Below are positions 13,941-25,146 of a DNA stretch of 64,000 nt, piece by piece. The stretch lies in contig NEEC01000007.1 in NCBI GenBank assembly GCA_002189035.1, positions 2,790,001 through 2,854,000 on the forward strand. Direction: 5' to 3'. Made by a program: the position numbers and the translations under genes. How positions within the stretch are numbered: the stretch's first letter is position 1; each line of letters begins with the position of its first letter. A model generated the notes under the pieces. The model ran no database searches. It was not told where the DNA came from and was given only the letters and a program-made list of their open reading frames with translations. This DNA comes from Utricularia gibba. Lineage: Eukaryota; Streptophyta; Magnoliopsida; Lamiales; Lentibulariaceae.

Positions 13941-16900
13941 ATGGCGTCTGAGAAAAAGAGAAACGGCGAGAAGGATACGGGTATTTTTATGAAGGAAGTC
14001 ACCGGGGAGTTTGGATATGTTCTTCAGGATGTCCTCATTTCACCGATTACATCGATAATCTTACTGTACGTTCTGGGATCAACCGATCATCTTTCTTCTG
14101 ATATTATGTTTTTGGTGTGTAGAGTGTTGTGGTCCTGATCCTTATGACACGATTGGATAATGAATTTGCGGAATATTTTTCCATGTTTTTACATCCTGGT
14201 TTTTCTTCCTGTTTTGGCAGACGTATCCAAATCCTATTCGCTCGAACCCTGCATATTCCGTTGTCCAGTGAGTTGTTTGTCCCTTTCCTTTTCTTTTTGA
14301 TGTTCTCTTCCTTGTATGAATCATTCAAAGGTCTCTTTTTGTTTAGGCAGTACTTCGTGGAGATGGATGATACAATCCCCCTAAAGGTGTTTTCTGATAC
14401 CCTTTCGTCTACATTTTTCTGTCGGCATTGAGGCTTTGAAACCCTTATTTGTGACAAAATTAACAGTTATCAGCATGTGTCGTCGCGCCTTCTAATGAAC
14501 TTAAAGGTTTCATTTTTTGGCTTCTGGTTTTACAGATTGTAGTTCACAAGGATACACCCAGAGGAGTACATTTTCGGCGGGCTGGTCCTCGTCAAAAGGT
14601 GCACATACTAGTTTTTTGTTACTTGAGCAATGTTAAAGCTGCCGTGGCTGACTTCGCGTATTTTGAGCAGGTCTACTTTGCTCCAGATGATGTCGTTGCT
14701 TGCATTGTGACATGTGGTGGCCTCTGCCCTGGCTTAAACACTGTGATCAGAGAGATCGTGTATAGTCTTGATTATATGTATGGGGTCAAGAGAGTCCTTG
14801 GTATTGATGTAAGTTCACACTAAATGCTTTCTCGCCTCAAGTTTAAGTTCGCGTGACGATATTTATTTATGAGTATTCTCTGGTATACAATGTCTGTCTT
14901 CCAGATTGATCCATCACTAAATATCTGAGCAATGGTTTTTTGTTGCGTTGCTTCCTACTGATGTTTATGTTTACGCGAACAATGAGTGTCTAGAAAGAAA
15001 TTTTTTAACCTTAAAGAGTTCAATGTAGGATACCTTTCCGGAAGTTTTCATGACTCCATCTGAGATGATGGAATCTCAAAGATTTGAGCCTTTGCCGGTA
15101 TTAGAACCAGAATTTTAACAAAAAAAGTCTTGTGGTTTTTTTGAATTGTTTTTTCATTGACGCGTAATGTTTCATCTTTTGTGACATTCTTTTCATGCAA
15201 ACTACCTTTTTTTAGGGAGGCTACCGGGGTTTTTATGCAAAGAATACGATTGAATTGACCCCAAAACTTGTGAATGATATACATAAGCGTGGTGGGACAA
15301 TACTGGGAACATCTCGAGGTGGGCATGATACCAAAAAGATTGCTAACAGCATTCAAGACCGTGGAATCAATCAGGTACATGTTCATTATTGTAAATTCCT
15401 GAGCAATTTGATCTTTTTGAACTGTCTCCCTCTTGCATACACCATTTTTTTTCTGTTGACCTGGCTTCTAAGAAATCTCTGATTGGCACTGATTACTGGA
15501 GCTGTGGTTTCAGGTATATATTATTGGAGGAGATGGCACTCAAAAAGGAGCTGCTGCAATCTATGAGGTCTGAGAATTTGGAGTGTCGTCACTTGCTGAA
15601 TTCTATATTTACCTGAGTTCCCTTGAAGAGTTCTTTGAAATTTATTGTTTTCCAAACCTGCTATATGATGTTCTCTGGATTTAATAATCTCTTGTTTCCT
15701 CTTGCATTGAAATTGCTTTGTCTGCTATCACTATATGAATGCATCTGAAAGGACGTTTCCTAATTGTAGTTCTATGCTTGAAATGATGTGTGCTGATATG
15801 GGGCTTTCCCATGCTATCTTTAAAATTATCTGGTTAGCTGTGATGATTGTTCCTGCTAATTTTAGTACGCTGAGAAATAAGAATTGCTTTCATTTTGATC
15901 TTCAGGAAATCAGGAAGCGGGGTCTGAAGGTTGCTGTTGTAGGCATTCCCAAGACAATTGACAATGACATTCCGGTATTCACCACCTTTCCTTTCCTTTA
16001 ACTTCCTGAAATAGTCATGGTATCACGGTATGGTCTTTTTTTTCCTTAAATTGAAACCACTTGTGGTTGGTTCTGATGCGCAGATTATTGATAAGTCATT
16101 TGGTTTTGACACTGCGGTTGAGGAAGCGCAACGTGCCATCAATGCCGCACACGTTGAAGCTCAAAGTGCAGAAAATGGCCTTGGTTTGGTGAAGCTGATG
16201 GGTCGCTACAGTGGTAAGTGAATGCACTTTGTATCTACAAAATTGTGTGGGTGGGTACATCGCTTCTGTGACTGAGTCATCCTTTTTTATCTGTAGTTTC
16301 CAAAATATTGAGTGTGAGTAGTAATTCATACTCCAGAGCTGTAATGCATTTACAGTTCAAGCATTGCTCCTTGTTTGACTATAACTCCACAATGAAGCTT
16401 TATCCCTGCAGGCTTCATTGCCATGTACGCCACACTGGCTAGCCGAGACGTGGACTGTTGCTTAATTCCTGAGTCACCATTCTACCTCGAAGGGAAGGGT
16501 GGACTCTTCGAATATATAGAGAAGAAGATGAAAGAAAATGGGCATATGGTCATTGTTGTTGCTGAAGGAGCAGGACAGGAGCTACTAGCAGAAAAATCTG
16601 AAAAAGATGCTTCAGGGAACAAGCTACTTCAGGATGTCGGGCTATGGCTTTCCCAGCAAATTAAGGTATTGCACAGCATACGTTTGTTAATCAGTCTTCA
16701 CATTTTGCGAACGCTCAACAATTTTATCTTCCTCTTCCACAGGAACATTTTGCGAAGACAAACAAAATGCCTTTAACTCTCAAGTACATAGGTAAGCATG
16801 CCTGCCTAAGTGCATCTCCTTGTCTTTCAACCTAAATTTTGAGCAGCCAAACGATTCTTTAACCTGCAGACCCAACTTACATGATCCGAGCTATTCCCAG

Positions 16901-17297
16901 CAACGCATCCGACAACGTGTACTGCACACTGCTTGCTCAAAGCGCTGTCCATGGTGCAATGGCTGGTTTCACTGGATTCACATCCGGCCTAGTGCACGGA
17001 CGCCAATCATACATACCCTTCAACGTGAGAATCCAAAATTCTGATGCCTTTTCCCATATGATCTAACCAGGACCTCTGTGGACTTACTGAACCATTTTCG
17101 TGCAGCGTATCAACGAGCATCGAAACAGCGTCGTGATAACGGACAGGATGTGGGCGAGGCTGCTGTCTTCCACCAATCAACCGAGCTTCCTATCACCGCG
17201 AGGCCGTGAAGAAGCCAACGGCCCGATCCCCACTTCAAATGAAACCAGCGAGGAGGTGCCTGATCTTGACTTATCACACAAGTTCAACTACGCATAA
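13941..17297 (+). CDS. PFK: ATP-dependent 6-phosphofructokinase (frame break in exon 1)
   Basis: Phosphorylates fructose 6-phosphate to fructose 1,6-bisphosphate with ATP in glycolysis; closest by eye to the cytosolic plant PFK3-type proteins. I can follow about a dozen exons: N-terminal [29 protein letters not shown]; the nucleotide-binding [33 protein letters not shown]; the catalytic [42 protein letters not shown]; the ribose/phosphate-binding [16 protein letters not shown]; and a C-terminal [13 protein letters not shown] ending at 17297. All introns I traced are GT-AG in correct phase. In exon 1 (13941-14065) the conserved stretch after QDV is one base short at 14031-14036: the codons for [11 protein letters not shown] are all present but shifted by one. 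Upstream of the break in the shifted frame there is a stop and no ATG, so no other start rescues it. Either a sequence error or a recent inactivating deletion. Confidence 0.93.
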
Positions 17298-17724
17298 CAT
17301 AAGACGGAGGTATGTGCAATAACAATAGCCAATAAGACAGGCGTGCCCCCCTGCCTACGATCTCATGTTTACTGCCATGGATTCATTCCTTTGACTGCGG
17401 CCTAGAGGCACTTATTTTTCCTCTACCCTTTTGTGATCCCATTTGTGTTGTGATGATGCAATTGCAAACACCGTCAGTATGTAATCCTTTTAACTTATTT
17501 GTTGCTCGCACACCTTTGTGTAAATAAATCCTGGCCTTTCTTAAGGAGGAGAAACAGAGACAAGCACCATCATCGGATAAAGGTATTCAACCAGTTCAAT
17601 ACAAGAGAATGCCTCCAATTTTATACGGTACAAACTTTTGTAAAAACAGAAATAGATACCGAGAAGTTTGCAACTTAAGCATCAGCTCAAAGGAAAAGGG
17701 GTGCTCGCTGCAAAATAAGTGAAG
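17298..17724. other. Shared 3' region between convergent PFK and eIF3g genes
   Basis: A 427-base gap between the stop codons of two convergent genes. It must hold both 3' UTRs. An AATAAA-like signal near 17522-17528 suits the plus-strand PFK transcript. No other feature seen. Confidence 0.6.
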
Positions 17725-18955
17725 CTAGTTTGACCTTGGTGCAGCCCACTCGACTCTGAGAATGAGATTGTCGTAACCGTATCCGTTGAGTTTGTTGATG
17801 GCTCTCTCCCCATCCTCCTTGTTGCGGAAGTCGACGAACCCGAAGCCTCTGCTCGACTCCGTCTTGTGATCCCAGACCACACGAGCCCTCACCATCGAAC
17901 CAAAAGGGCGGAAGAGCTCCTCCAGGTCAGGATCCCTTGTGTCTTCAGAAAGGTTGGTGACCCTAACTGTGTATTTGTCATCAAGCCTCCGTCTCATGTC
18001 GGCACCAGGCCTTTCAATGTTACCTCCTCTTAGATTGGGGGGGACATAAGCTCCGTCCTTGGTGGGAACGCCTGTCACAGTTGTGTCTGTAGGTGGCTTA
18101 TCGATGAAGCCATCGGTGGGTTGAGTTAGGTCCTTGTAAGGGCATCGTGAGGTCCAGTGATCACCCTTCTTTCCACATGTTCTGCATACCATAAGCACAG
18201 CGCCAGCCTTGGACAACTGGGCCAAGGCATCCCAGTAGCTGGAGTCTCCTCTTGTTTAGTACCTGAGTTGTGGGTTGGAAAACACCAAGAAAAACTAAGA
18301 ACAAGGCTTCATAACCCATAAAAGGATGCAAAGAGATCAAAATGACTAGGGAATTCCACGCATTCAAGATCGAATAAAATGGAATCGCCCCCAGACCACA
18401 ACCACTTGTTCAACGGAAATCGTGATTAGAAGATGGAAAACCTACACACGACGCTGCAGGAATCAAATAGGAGTGAACAATCACAGGAAAAGCCGCTAAT
18501 TAGTTCTATTATCCGACGTCAAGATTGACTATTGATTGCCCTAGACCCCCAAAATGGCAAAATAATTGTTCAACGGAAATCGTGGAACACAAGATGGGAA
18601 TGGGTGTAATACCAGGAGCCCGGGGGCGTTCGAGAAGAATTTCCTCAGTGGAGACCATAGTCAGGCGACTCCCAACTTCTTCGCGCACAGCATCCCCGAA
18701 TTTCGACCAGGAGCGGCGTTCGATGGCCCGTTTGCTGAGCCGAGCGTTGGCCAACTTCCGGATACGCGTCGTGGTGGTGATCTTCACCTTGTTTCCCTCA
18801 TCGTTAAACTTGTACTCAATAACCTTCTTGATTCCGTTGTCGTCGGGCCCGATTACCTGCTTCGGCGGCAAAAGGAAATCCAAATCCTCCGTGTCGTCCT
18901 CCTCCAATTCTCCCCATCGCAGCTTGCTCGGTGGCGCCGCCCCTTCTACCGCCAT
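17725..18955 (-). CDS. EIF3G: Eukaryotic translation initiation factor 3 subunit G
   Basis: eIF3g is the RNA-binding subunit of the eIF3 complex, acting on 40S subunits in scanning and reinitiation. Two exons, 18613-18955 and 17725-18248, joined in phase, give 288 residues, the usual length for plant eIF3g. Exon 1 has the acidic start (ELEEDDTEDLDFLLPP) and the conserved YKFNDEGNKVKITTTTR and ERRSWSKFGDA segments. Exon 2 has a CCHC zinc knuckle (CRTCGKKGDHWTSRC) and a C-terminal RRM with RNP2-like YTVRVTNLSED and RNP1 SRGFGFVDF. The ATG at 18955 is the first true start in frame; two codons further upstream is a GTG. A telo-box lies about 65 bases upstream. Confidence 0.96.
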
Positions 18956-19020
18956 ATTCACCTCCCCTTCCCAAACAAGATCGCGAATGCAAGTGTGAGG
19001 AGGGAGCGCTTCCCCAACGA

Positions 19021-19029
19021 AAACCCTAA
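19021..19029. promoter_or_regulatory. Telo-box upstream of eIF3g
   Basis: AAACCCTAA about 65 bases upstream of the eIF3g start codon. Telo-boxes are common near transcription starts of plant translation-machinery genes. The motif is short and the assignment rests on position and gene class. Confidence 0.5.
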
Positions 19030-19039
19030 TTCACAATAA

Positions 19040-20220
19040 ATACCTCAAACAGAATTCCGCTTTCCTTTTACTGGGTCTAAAGCCCAATCAATAAACACCA
19101 CCCGACCGTCATCAACCTTTAAGCCCGCCCGGCAGGCCCAAAAACCCATACTGGGCCGGGCCTATCCCTCTTTAATTTCCATTCGTCTTCGATGATATAT
19201 TAAAAATATATAATTATTAAAAGAGAATCGCAATGGTTGGTGCACGTGAAATTGATGGTGACATGGCGACCAATGGGAGCCCCCGCTTCCCGATATGCTA
19301 AATATCCACCTGTCAATTGTTATTGATGTTGACGTAATCGTGATTAGCATGTCCAATTAGGGGCTTAATCCCATGAAAACAGACTGCTGATGCCAAATGT
19401 CAGTCATTATCCCCCAAACTCGTGACTCGACCGATTCATTAAACACCCTGCAAATAGAAGACTACGTTTATAAAAGCCTACATTTTCAAACTCTCTCTTA
19501 CACACTCAGTCAAAAAATTTTAATAGAAAATGATCATTTGTTTCACACACTTGATTAAGGATGGCCGAATTTGTAATATGCATCATTGATAAAATGTGTA
19601 AGAAAATTTTTGTTGAATGTGTTAGAGAGAATAGAATTATGACCATTTTTGTAAATCACCCTTCAAATCCTTCCATTGAGGGAAATGTGGAATTGGATTG
19701 ACATGGATTAAATGATAATCCTTTTAAAATAGGAAAAAAAAATGAATGAATCAAAATTTGATGTTTATTTTTAAAGGAAAATATAAAAAAATGTTTTTTA
19801 AAAGAGGAATTAACTCCTAATTTCTTTTAAGGGATTAAATGCTAGGAATAAAAGAGGAAATAGCATCAATTAGTCAGTCACGCCTTTGATGCTACCTACC
19901 TACGCAACAAGGGAGGGAATGGGGAAGTCAAGGCGCGTGCTTTGGGGTGGACCCACATCTTAACCCTCTCTAATTCATAAAATTTAATTATCTCAAGTTA
20001 AACAAACATTTTCTCCTCTTTTCGTTATTTATTTATTGGTGTGTTTGACTTTGGGGTAAAGCTGCTGCATTCGATTACTTATTTTTAACATTCATATGGG
20101 TAATACATAACTAAGTCACGCACTTTAAAATATTTTGAAAACTACTTTTGTATTCAATAATTAATTATATTATTTCCAAAAAATAATAAATTTAGAAGGG
20201 TTTTTACAGTCTTTTTAGAA
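19040..20220. other. Intergenic DNA upstream of eIF3g
   Basis: The first few hundred bases are the probable eIF3g promoter. Beyond that the sequence becomes AT-rich and I see no gene, RNA or repeat. Confidence 0.5.
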
Positions 20221-20437
20221 TCACTAAATCGAGAGGAGAGCGTAACTTCGAGTGGGGGTGCTGCTGCTGCTGCTCACCCTAATAATAATAGGGGCATAAT
20301 TAATTTCTTTGGGGGTGGGGGAGGGGGGCCGGGGGGCGAGGGGGCTGTTCCCCAAGGTGGTTGCAGTTGCAGGGCGGGGAGGTAGCAGACTAAGAGACAA
20401 AAGAGAGGGAATGAATGGATAAGGGTGAAGGGGGCGG

Positions 20438-20466
20438 CTTCTTCTTCTTCTTCTTCTTCTTCTTCT
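20438..20466. repeat. CTT/GAA trinucleotide microsatellite
   Basis: A near-perfect CTT repeat of about ten units. On the minus strand it reads as a poly-Arg or poly-Glu run and creates spurious open frames across 20224-20556. Confidence 0.9.
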
Positions 20467-20509
20467 ACTTGTGCATATCCAAAACTCCTCCCGCGTGAGG
20501 ATGCCAGCC

Positions 20510-20572
20510 GTACACGTGTACCCTTGGGGAGGGGGACCACCTATCACGTGATCCACCCGCCACGTGGCGATG
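20510..20572. promoter_or_regulatory. Cluster of three extended palindromic G-boxes
   Basis: Three CACGTG cores at 20513-20518, 20545-20550 and 20561-20566 sit within 54 bases. Each is embedded in a longer perfect palindrome: GTACACGTGTAC, ATCACGTGAT and CGCCACGTGGCG. CACGTG is the core site for plant bHLH (PIF-type) and bZIP (HY5, ABF, GBF) factors. The surrounding 20.25-20.95 kb is GC-richer than its flanks and has CT-rich stretches like plant 5' UTRs on both sides, but no coding sequence I recognise follows directly. The nearest starts are eIF3g (18955, minus) and the CCCH gene (23407, plus). The target gene is unknown. Confidence 0.6.
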
Positions 20573-21039
20573 CCGTACGCATTTTCAATTTATTCAAGGT
20601 AAATGCGTGGGACCCACTCCCCTCAGCCTTTTTTTTTCTCCTTTTCCCTTCTCTCTCTCGCATTCTTTTTTGAAATTCCACTGGAATTCCGAAAAACCCC
20701 TCGTGGGGTCACTGTCCGCCCCCTCGTAAAAAGGAAGCACATACATACGCATTGGTGGGTAGTCTGGTCTTTTTGTTCATTGAATCCCACCACCCAATTC
20801 AATTCCAGTATGCTTTAATGCATTGGGTTGCGATGAAGTTATGACAGATTCCACCCACTTGAACCCCGGCCCGGCGTCAGTCAGTTCTCGCCGGCCGCAT
20901 CAATTCCCAGTCCAATAATTTTAGCCCTACCGAGGGGCTCCTCCTCCCTCAACTGGTGCCTGCCTGCAAAAACAAAACACCCATCTTCCAGTTCCATCAT
21001 TGTGTGTGTTTGAAAAATGATCTTTAGGAGTCTAATTTT

Positions 21040-21430
21040 ACAAAGTGAATCGTCAAATTGTAGTTGATTTGGACACCTAACCTCATAGTTTTACTTTCAT
21101 GATTTCATAGAAAAAGATCTAATACATGATTAAGAGAATTCATACATTTAATCATACCCTATTTTCATCCATAATCAATATGAGATATTATTAGAGTATT
21201 CTAAACAGATAATATTGTACAAGATGAATGTGAATTATGACATTTGATAGCAGAGTTAAACCTAAGTTCGTGTCAATAGTGGAATGAGATGTGACATTTG
21301 GTATCAGAGGTAAACATCATTAGGTAGATGGATTCACATGAAAACTTTTTCCTAAAATGAGATAACATAAAATCATAAGGATTGAATGATCGAAATAGAT
21401 AATATCGTGAAAGACAAGTATGACTGACTA
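21040..21430 (+). repeat. Dispersed repeat with GGTATCAGA motif
   Basis: Two imperfect copies of a roughly 190-base unit, each with a T(A/T)GCAGAG or GGTATCAGAG core followed by GTTAAACC- or GTAAACATC-like sequence and an AGATAATAT(C/T)GT box. Related sequence occurs at 58170-58630. The TGGTATCAGAG string resembles a tRNA-Met primer-binding site, so the family may derive from a small LTR element. That origin is inference. Confidence 0.45.
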
Positions 21431-21439
21431 CTAATTTCA

Positions 21440-23406
21440 CATTATTCTTTTGATGTTGTGTTGGGAGGGTTTCTTGCTCCATGCTCGAGTGTTAAGAGTC
21501 TTATGGTCACTATTGACTGGTCCACCCTCATCAACACAAGCAAGCTTGGCCACGCACAAAACACATCTCACCGTAAAAGTGAAAGCGGAGAGGGTAAATC
21601 CTTCTGGGTCACTCCTGTCGTACACCTACAGTCAAAAATCCAGGACGAGATGGATAATGCCCCAGCTTACTACTCTTGGAGAATATTTTACTAATTCCTG
21701 CATGAATGAATAATACCCTAATGAATTTTAACTATATTCAAATTAATCAAAGATTTTTGTATCCTAATCTAAAGAATCATTTGGTAGCATATGTAACAAT
21801 GCTTTATGTTAAATAAAATGGGTTTTTCAAGTAGTGATATTAATTACCAAGGTTAAATATTACTGTGATTTTCAACTATCTATTATAAATATAAACGTAA
21901 ATATAAAATTTTATGTCAAATGTATGATAAATGATAGTTTTTTTCGAATTTATGTAGAAATTAATATGACTCATTTTAATTGCATGCGTTTTGATGAGAA
22001 TTGAACCAACGGTGAACTTGATGGCTCATAAAATCGTCTGTTGGTGCAGCAGACGACCATGGGACACGTCGAAAATAAGACACCGCCGTTGAATTACTTT
22101 ATTGTTTCATTTTATTATAAATAATAACGACCACTGTTACCACAACGAAAAAAAATCAACCTCGATTTTCGATGACGTCATTCCACGTACGGATACAAAA
22201 TAAAAAAAATCTATTCCAGTGTAGTAATTCAATGTGAATAGGGTTCGGTCACTGGAGGGAGGGATCGCATCGCAGTCTTTAGGTTAACGTGCAGGGCCAC
22301 GGCGGCGCACGCATAGAATACGCCGCCGGAAGCGGAATTCTGCTGCACGGGAGAAGAGAAAGGAACTTGTCCGATCGCCCGCCATTGGATCACCAGATTC
22401 CTTACTAATGCCTCTGTGTTTGATCGATTTTGATCAAATAGAATTTGAGTTTTTGCATTTTCGATTTTGTAATGTTTTTTTTTTTTTTTGGAATCGAAAA
22501 TTATTGCAAACACGTTCTAGTAGTGATGAATCCTAATGGACCCTCCAAAGGAAAGATGCTTTTTTAGGGTTTAGGGGTTTGAGGGGGGTTTTAGGGTTTA
22601 GGGTTTTGTGTTGGTTGGTTAGGGGTAGAAGTTGAGGGTTGATGGGAACCAACCAACAACATTATGGAGGCCTACTTGTTCTTATTTATTCGTTCAGCTC
22701 ATCCCTATTCTACTACATTCATTGTGTGAGCTGCGTGGTCGCTTCGGGTTGGGGCATCCGTGTCCGTGTCTCGCCACATCGTATAAATGTCACGTTATTA
22801 TGCGTTCGGACGCGCGGACACCGCGTCCAATATTGCACACTATGTTCTCTATGTCTCCTCCTTTCACCTCTTACATTCAAACGCTTCCAAGTTGTAGGAA
22901 ATCACCATCAAGCTACCCCCATTAGCAATTGTATGTCGATATTATTCGAATTTATACTCATAAGTTTTATTTGGAATAATTTTGCTTCTAAAAAAAAATA
23001 AAAGTGATTTTCATTTTTAAGAAGTTAAAATTGCATATTCTAATTTTTCGTAATTATTATTCAAAAAATAATTGAAAAGAATTAAAAAGGGTGTTGACGG
23101 TAAAAAAATGGGGTAAAAACCGAGTGGGTAAAAAGGAGAGGAGAGAAAGGAGGTTGATTTGTGCGGATAAGTAACCAAAATTAGATGATTTGAAGTAAAT
23201 GTGAAGGTAAAGTTTTAGGTATTTGCCATTATTATTATTATTATATACCTGCCTGTAACTGGGTGTACAGGGATGCATTAACCATGGTTAGGTTAAAGGG
23301 GTCTGACCCTGGTTAAGCGAACAGTTTATAATTCCACCTTCCCCTTACAAATCTGCGGAGATCATGACGCCCATTTCCCACACTTGAGACACCGGGCAAG
23401 AAGAGC
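21440..23406. other. Intergenic DNA upstream of the CCCH gene
   Basis: Mixed-composition sequence. A GC-richer patch at 21440-21700 and another at 22230-22420 have short open frames on both strands that I do not recognise. A telomere-like stretch lies at 22563-22607. The last few hundred bases should be the promoter and 5' UTR of the zinc-finger gene. I cannot support a gene here. Confidence 0.45.
22563..22607. repeat. Interstitial telomere-like repeat
   Basis: Degenerate TTTAGGG units in tandem (TTTAGGGTTTAGGGG, then a G-rich spacer, then TTTTAGGGTTTAGGG). This is the plant telomere motif. Such short internal tracts mark old repair events or telo-box promoter elements. Confidence 0.7.
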
Positions 23407-24477
23407 ATGAAGATGATGACCGGGAATCACCCTCTGCCGTCGAGTCTCTATGTGGAGGATCCGACGGCCCTGATTCACTCCCCCGTTTCTCGGACCTTTT
23501 CCTCCGGTAGCCACAGCCCCGACGGTGGTAACTATGAGCGAGCCCTCCTCGCGCTGCAGCGCTTTCTGCCCTCCAACGCTGCGGAAGACGTGTACGGCGA
23601 CGGGGAGGATTTTGATGTTCCGTTGGATGCTTTTTCGTGCGACGATTTTCGGATGTTTGAGTTCAAGGTGAGGAACTGCGCTCTGGCGAGGTCCCATGAC
23701 TGGACGACGTGTCCCTTCGCGCACCCCGGCGAGAAGGCGCGTCGTAGGGATCCCAGGAAGTATCACTATTCCGGCAGCGCGTGTCCCGATTTCCGTAAAG
23801 GCGGTTGCCGGAAGGGGGACGGTTGCGAGTACGCGCACGGCGTGTTCGAGTGCTGGCTGCATCCCGCGCGTTACCGCACGCAGCCTTGCAAGGATGGGAC
23901 CCACTGCCGACGGCGCGTGTGCTTCTTCGCCCACACGCAGGAGCAGCTCCGCGTGCTTCCGTACTCCTCCGCGCCTAGTCCCGAAGCGTCCCCGGGTCGG
24001 TTCGGGCATGATCTGTTCTTCTCGGCCCTGTACTCTCCTCCCCCATCGCCGCCCACGCCCTGCTCGCCGCCGGTTTCGCCCACGAATCTCACTTCCGTGA
24101 GTCAACTCGCCGGATCCATGCGGTGCCTTCAGATCAACAGAATGAAACTGAACCTAGGGCTGAGTGGAAGCAGCCCACCCGCCTGGGGCCTCGGATACGC
24201 CTCCCCTCCGATTCGGCCCGGATTCCTCAGCCTCCCCACCACTCCGATTCGCGGCAGGAAAGGTCATCAAAGCCCGACGAAACTCGCCACCTTGGATTCA
24301 TGGGCGGCGGCCCCGCCGTCGGAGGAGGAACCAGCGGTGGAAAGGGTAGAATCCGGGAGAGAACTCCGTGAGAAAATCTACGCCAAGCTTGGGAAAGAGA
24401 ACTCCCTGGAACGAACGGGTCGGGACGACCCGAACGGAGGATTCGTTCAGGATCTCGGGTGGGTCGGGAACTCCTGA
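23407..24477 (+). CDS. Arginine-rich tandem CCCH zinc-finger protein (RR-TZF)
   Basis: Intronless gene of 356 residues. RR-TZF proteins (AtTZF1-6 type, including C3H20 and C3H49) bind mRNA, shuttle to P-bodies and stress granules, and act in ABA, GA and stress responses. Residues 1-75 are a Ser/Pro-rich leader with [13 protein letters not shown]. The conserved RR region (about 90-125) holds a C-x5-H-x4-C-x3-H finger-like motif ([16 protein letters not shown]) and [11 protein letters not shown]. The two CCCH fingers follow, C-x7-C-x5-C-x3-H ([19 protein letters not shown]) and C-x5-C-x4-C-x3-H ([16 protein letters not shown]), at about 128-180. The C-terminal half is low-complexity Pro/Ser-rich. 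The reading frame is complete and GC-rich at third positions. The start is the first ATG; a second, three codons on, is also possible. A large antisense open frame over this gene is a shadow of its codon bias. Confidence 0.96.
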   Translation: MKMMTGNHPLPSSLYVEDPTALIHSPVSRTFSSGSHSPDGGNYERALLALQRFLPSNAAEDVYGDGEDFDVPLDAFSCDDFRMFEFKVRNCALARSHDWTTCPFAHPGEKARRRDPRKYHYSGSACPDFRKGGCRKGDGCEYAHGVFECWLHPARYRTQPCKDGTHCRRRVCFFAHTQEQLRVLPYSSAPSPEASPGRFGHDLFFSALYSPPPSPPTPCSPPVSPTNLTSVSQLAGSMRCLQINRMKLNLGLSGSSPPAWGLGYASPPIRPGFLSLPTTPIRGRKGHQSPTKLATLDSWAAAPPSEEEPAVERVESGRELREKIYAKLGKENSLERTGRDDPNGGFVQDLGWVGNS

Positions 24478-25146
24478 ATTAAAAAAAAAAAAAGAAAGAA
24501 AAAAATATTTTTCGATGGCGATGTGTAGTGGGGGCAGCAACAGCAGCATTTTTCTTTGTGAATACGCGGGTTTGACTCATGACTACTTTGCCCCACTTCG
24601 GGTCACCGTCCGGCCTAACGGGTCGGGCATCCGAATTGACGGAAACCCTATGTCCATTATTTATGGTTTGTTTGTTTTTTTCTTTTTTAATGATTGTAAG
24701 CCATTTTGTACATTAAGAATTATCGAGTGGCAGTCGTTTTTATTAGATAAACACCAAATGAGTCATGAGTGATGCCCCCACTACTACGCACTATTATTAT
24801 TTGGTAACGAAGTCCAAATAATATTATGATGGTGGGCGTATTTTATTAATTTCTTTTTTAGGACTTGGTTTGCGTTTGTTGATATTCCTGAACAGCGTGA
24901 CAACTGATGACGTGGACATGTGGTTGTGGTACTACTAATTTGGTGTCTATTCTTATCCAAAACTGCCAAGGATATGTATTTGGAATCAACTGCTTTTTAT
25001 CTCTTAGCAGAGGCAAGCAAAAAAAGGCTTTGAATTTGCTTGTTCTCCTGCCGGGTACAAACACCAACAGCTTGTCGTGAACTCTGAACCTGCTTCTGAT
25101 GGATCAGAAGCAGCGGGGGAGGGGGGCGTGCTGCCCGTTTCCCTTG
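24478..25146. other. 3' flank of the CCCH gene
   Basis: Begins with a poly-A run just after the stop codon and holds the probable 3' UTR of the zinc-finger gene. The rest has no gene I can support. Confidence 0.45.

Noticed and set aside
13663-13992. 109-codon open frame before PFK
   Set aside because: It covers the probable PFK promoter and leader in another frame and matches nothing.
20224-20556. Arg/Ser-rich open frames on the minus strand
   Set aside because: They come from reading the CTT microsatellite and CT-rich DNA; no domain, no splice structure and low complexity.
21444-21713. Possible ENOD40-like short-peptide RNA gene
   Set aside because: A short ATG frame with a Trp and His looked suggestive, but the peptide and the conserved ENOD40 boxes do not match.
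22229-22513. 94-codon minus-strand frame in a GC-rich patch
   Set aside because: No family resemblance, the N-terminal part reads a poly-A run as Lys, and no convincing splice partners were found.
23362-24105. Long 247-codon open frame antisense to the CCCH gene
   Set aside because: It is a shadow of the GC-rich third positions of the real gene and has an Arg/Gly-rich, domain-free product.
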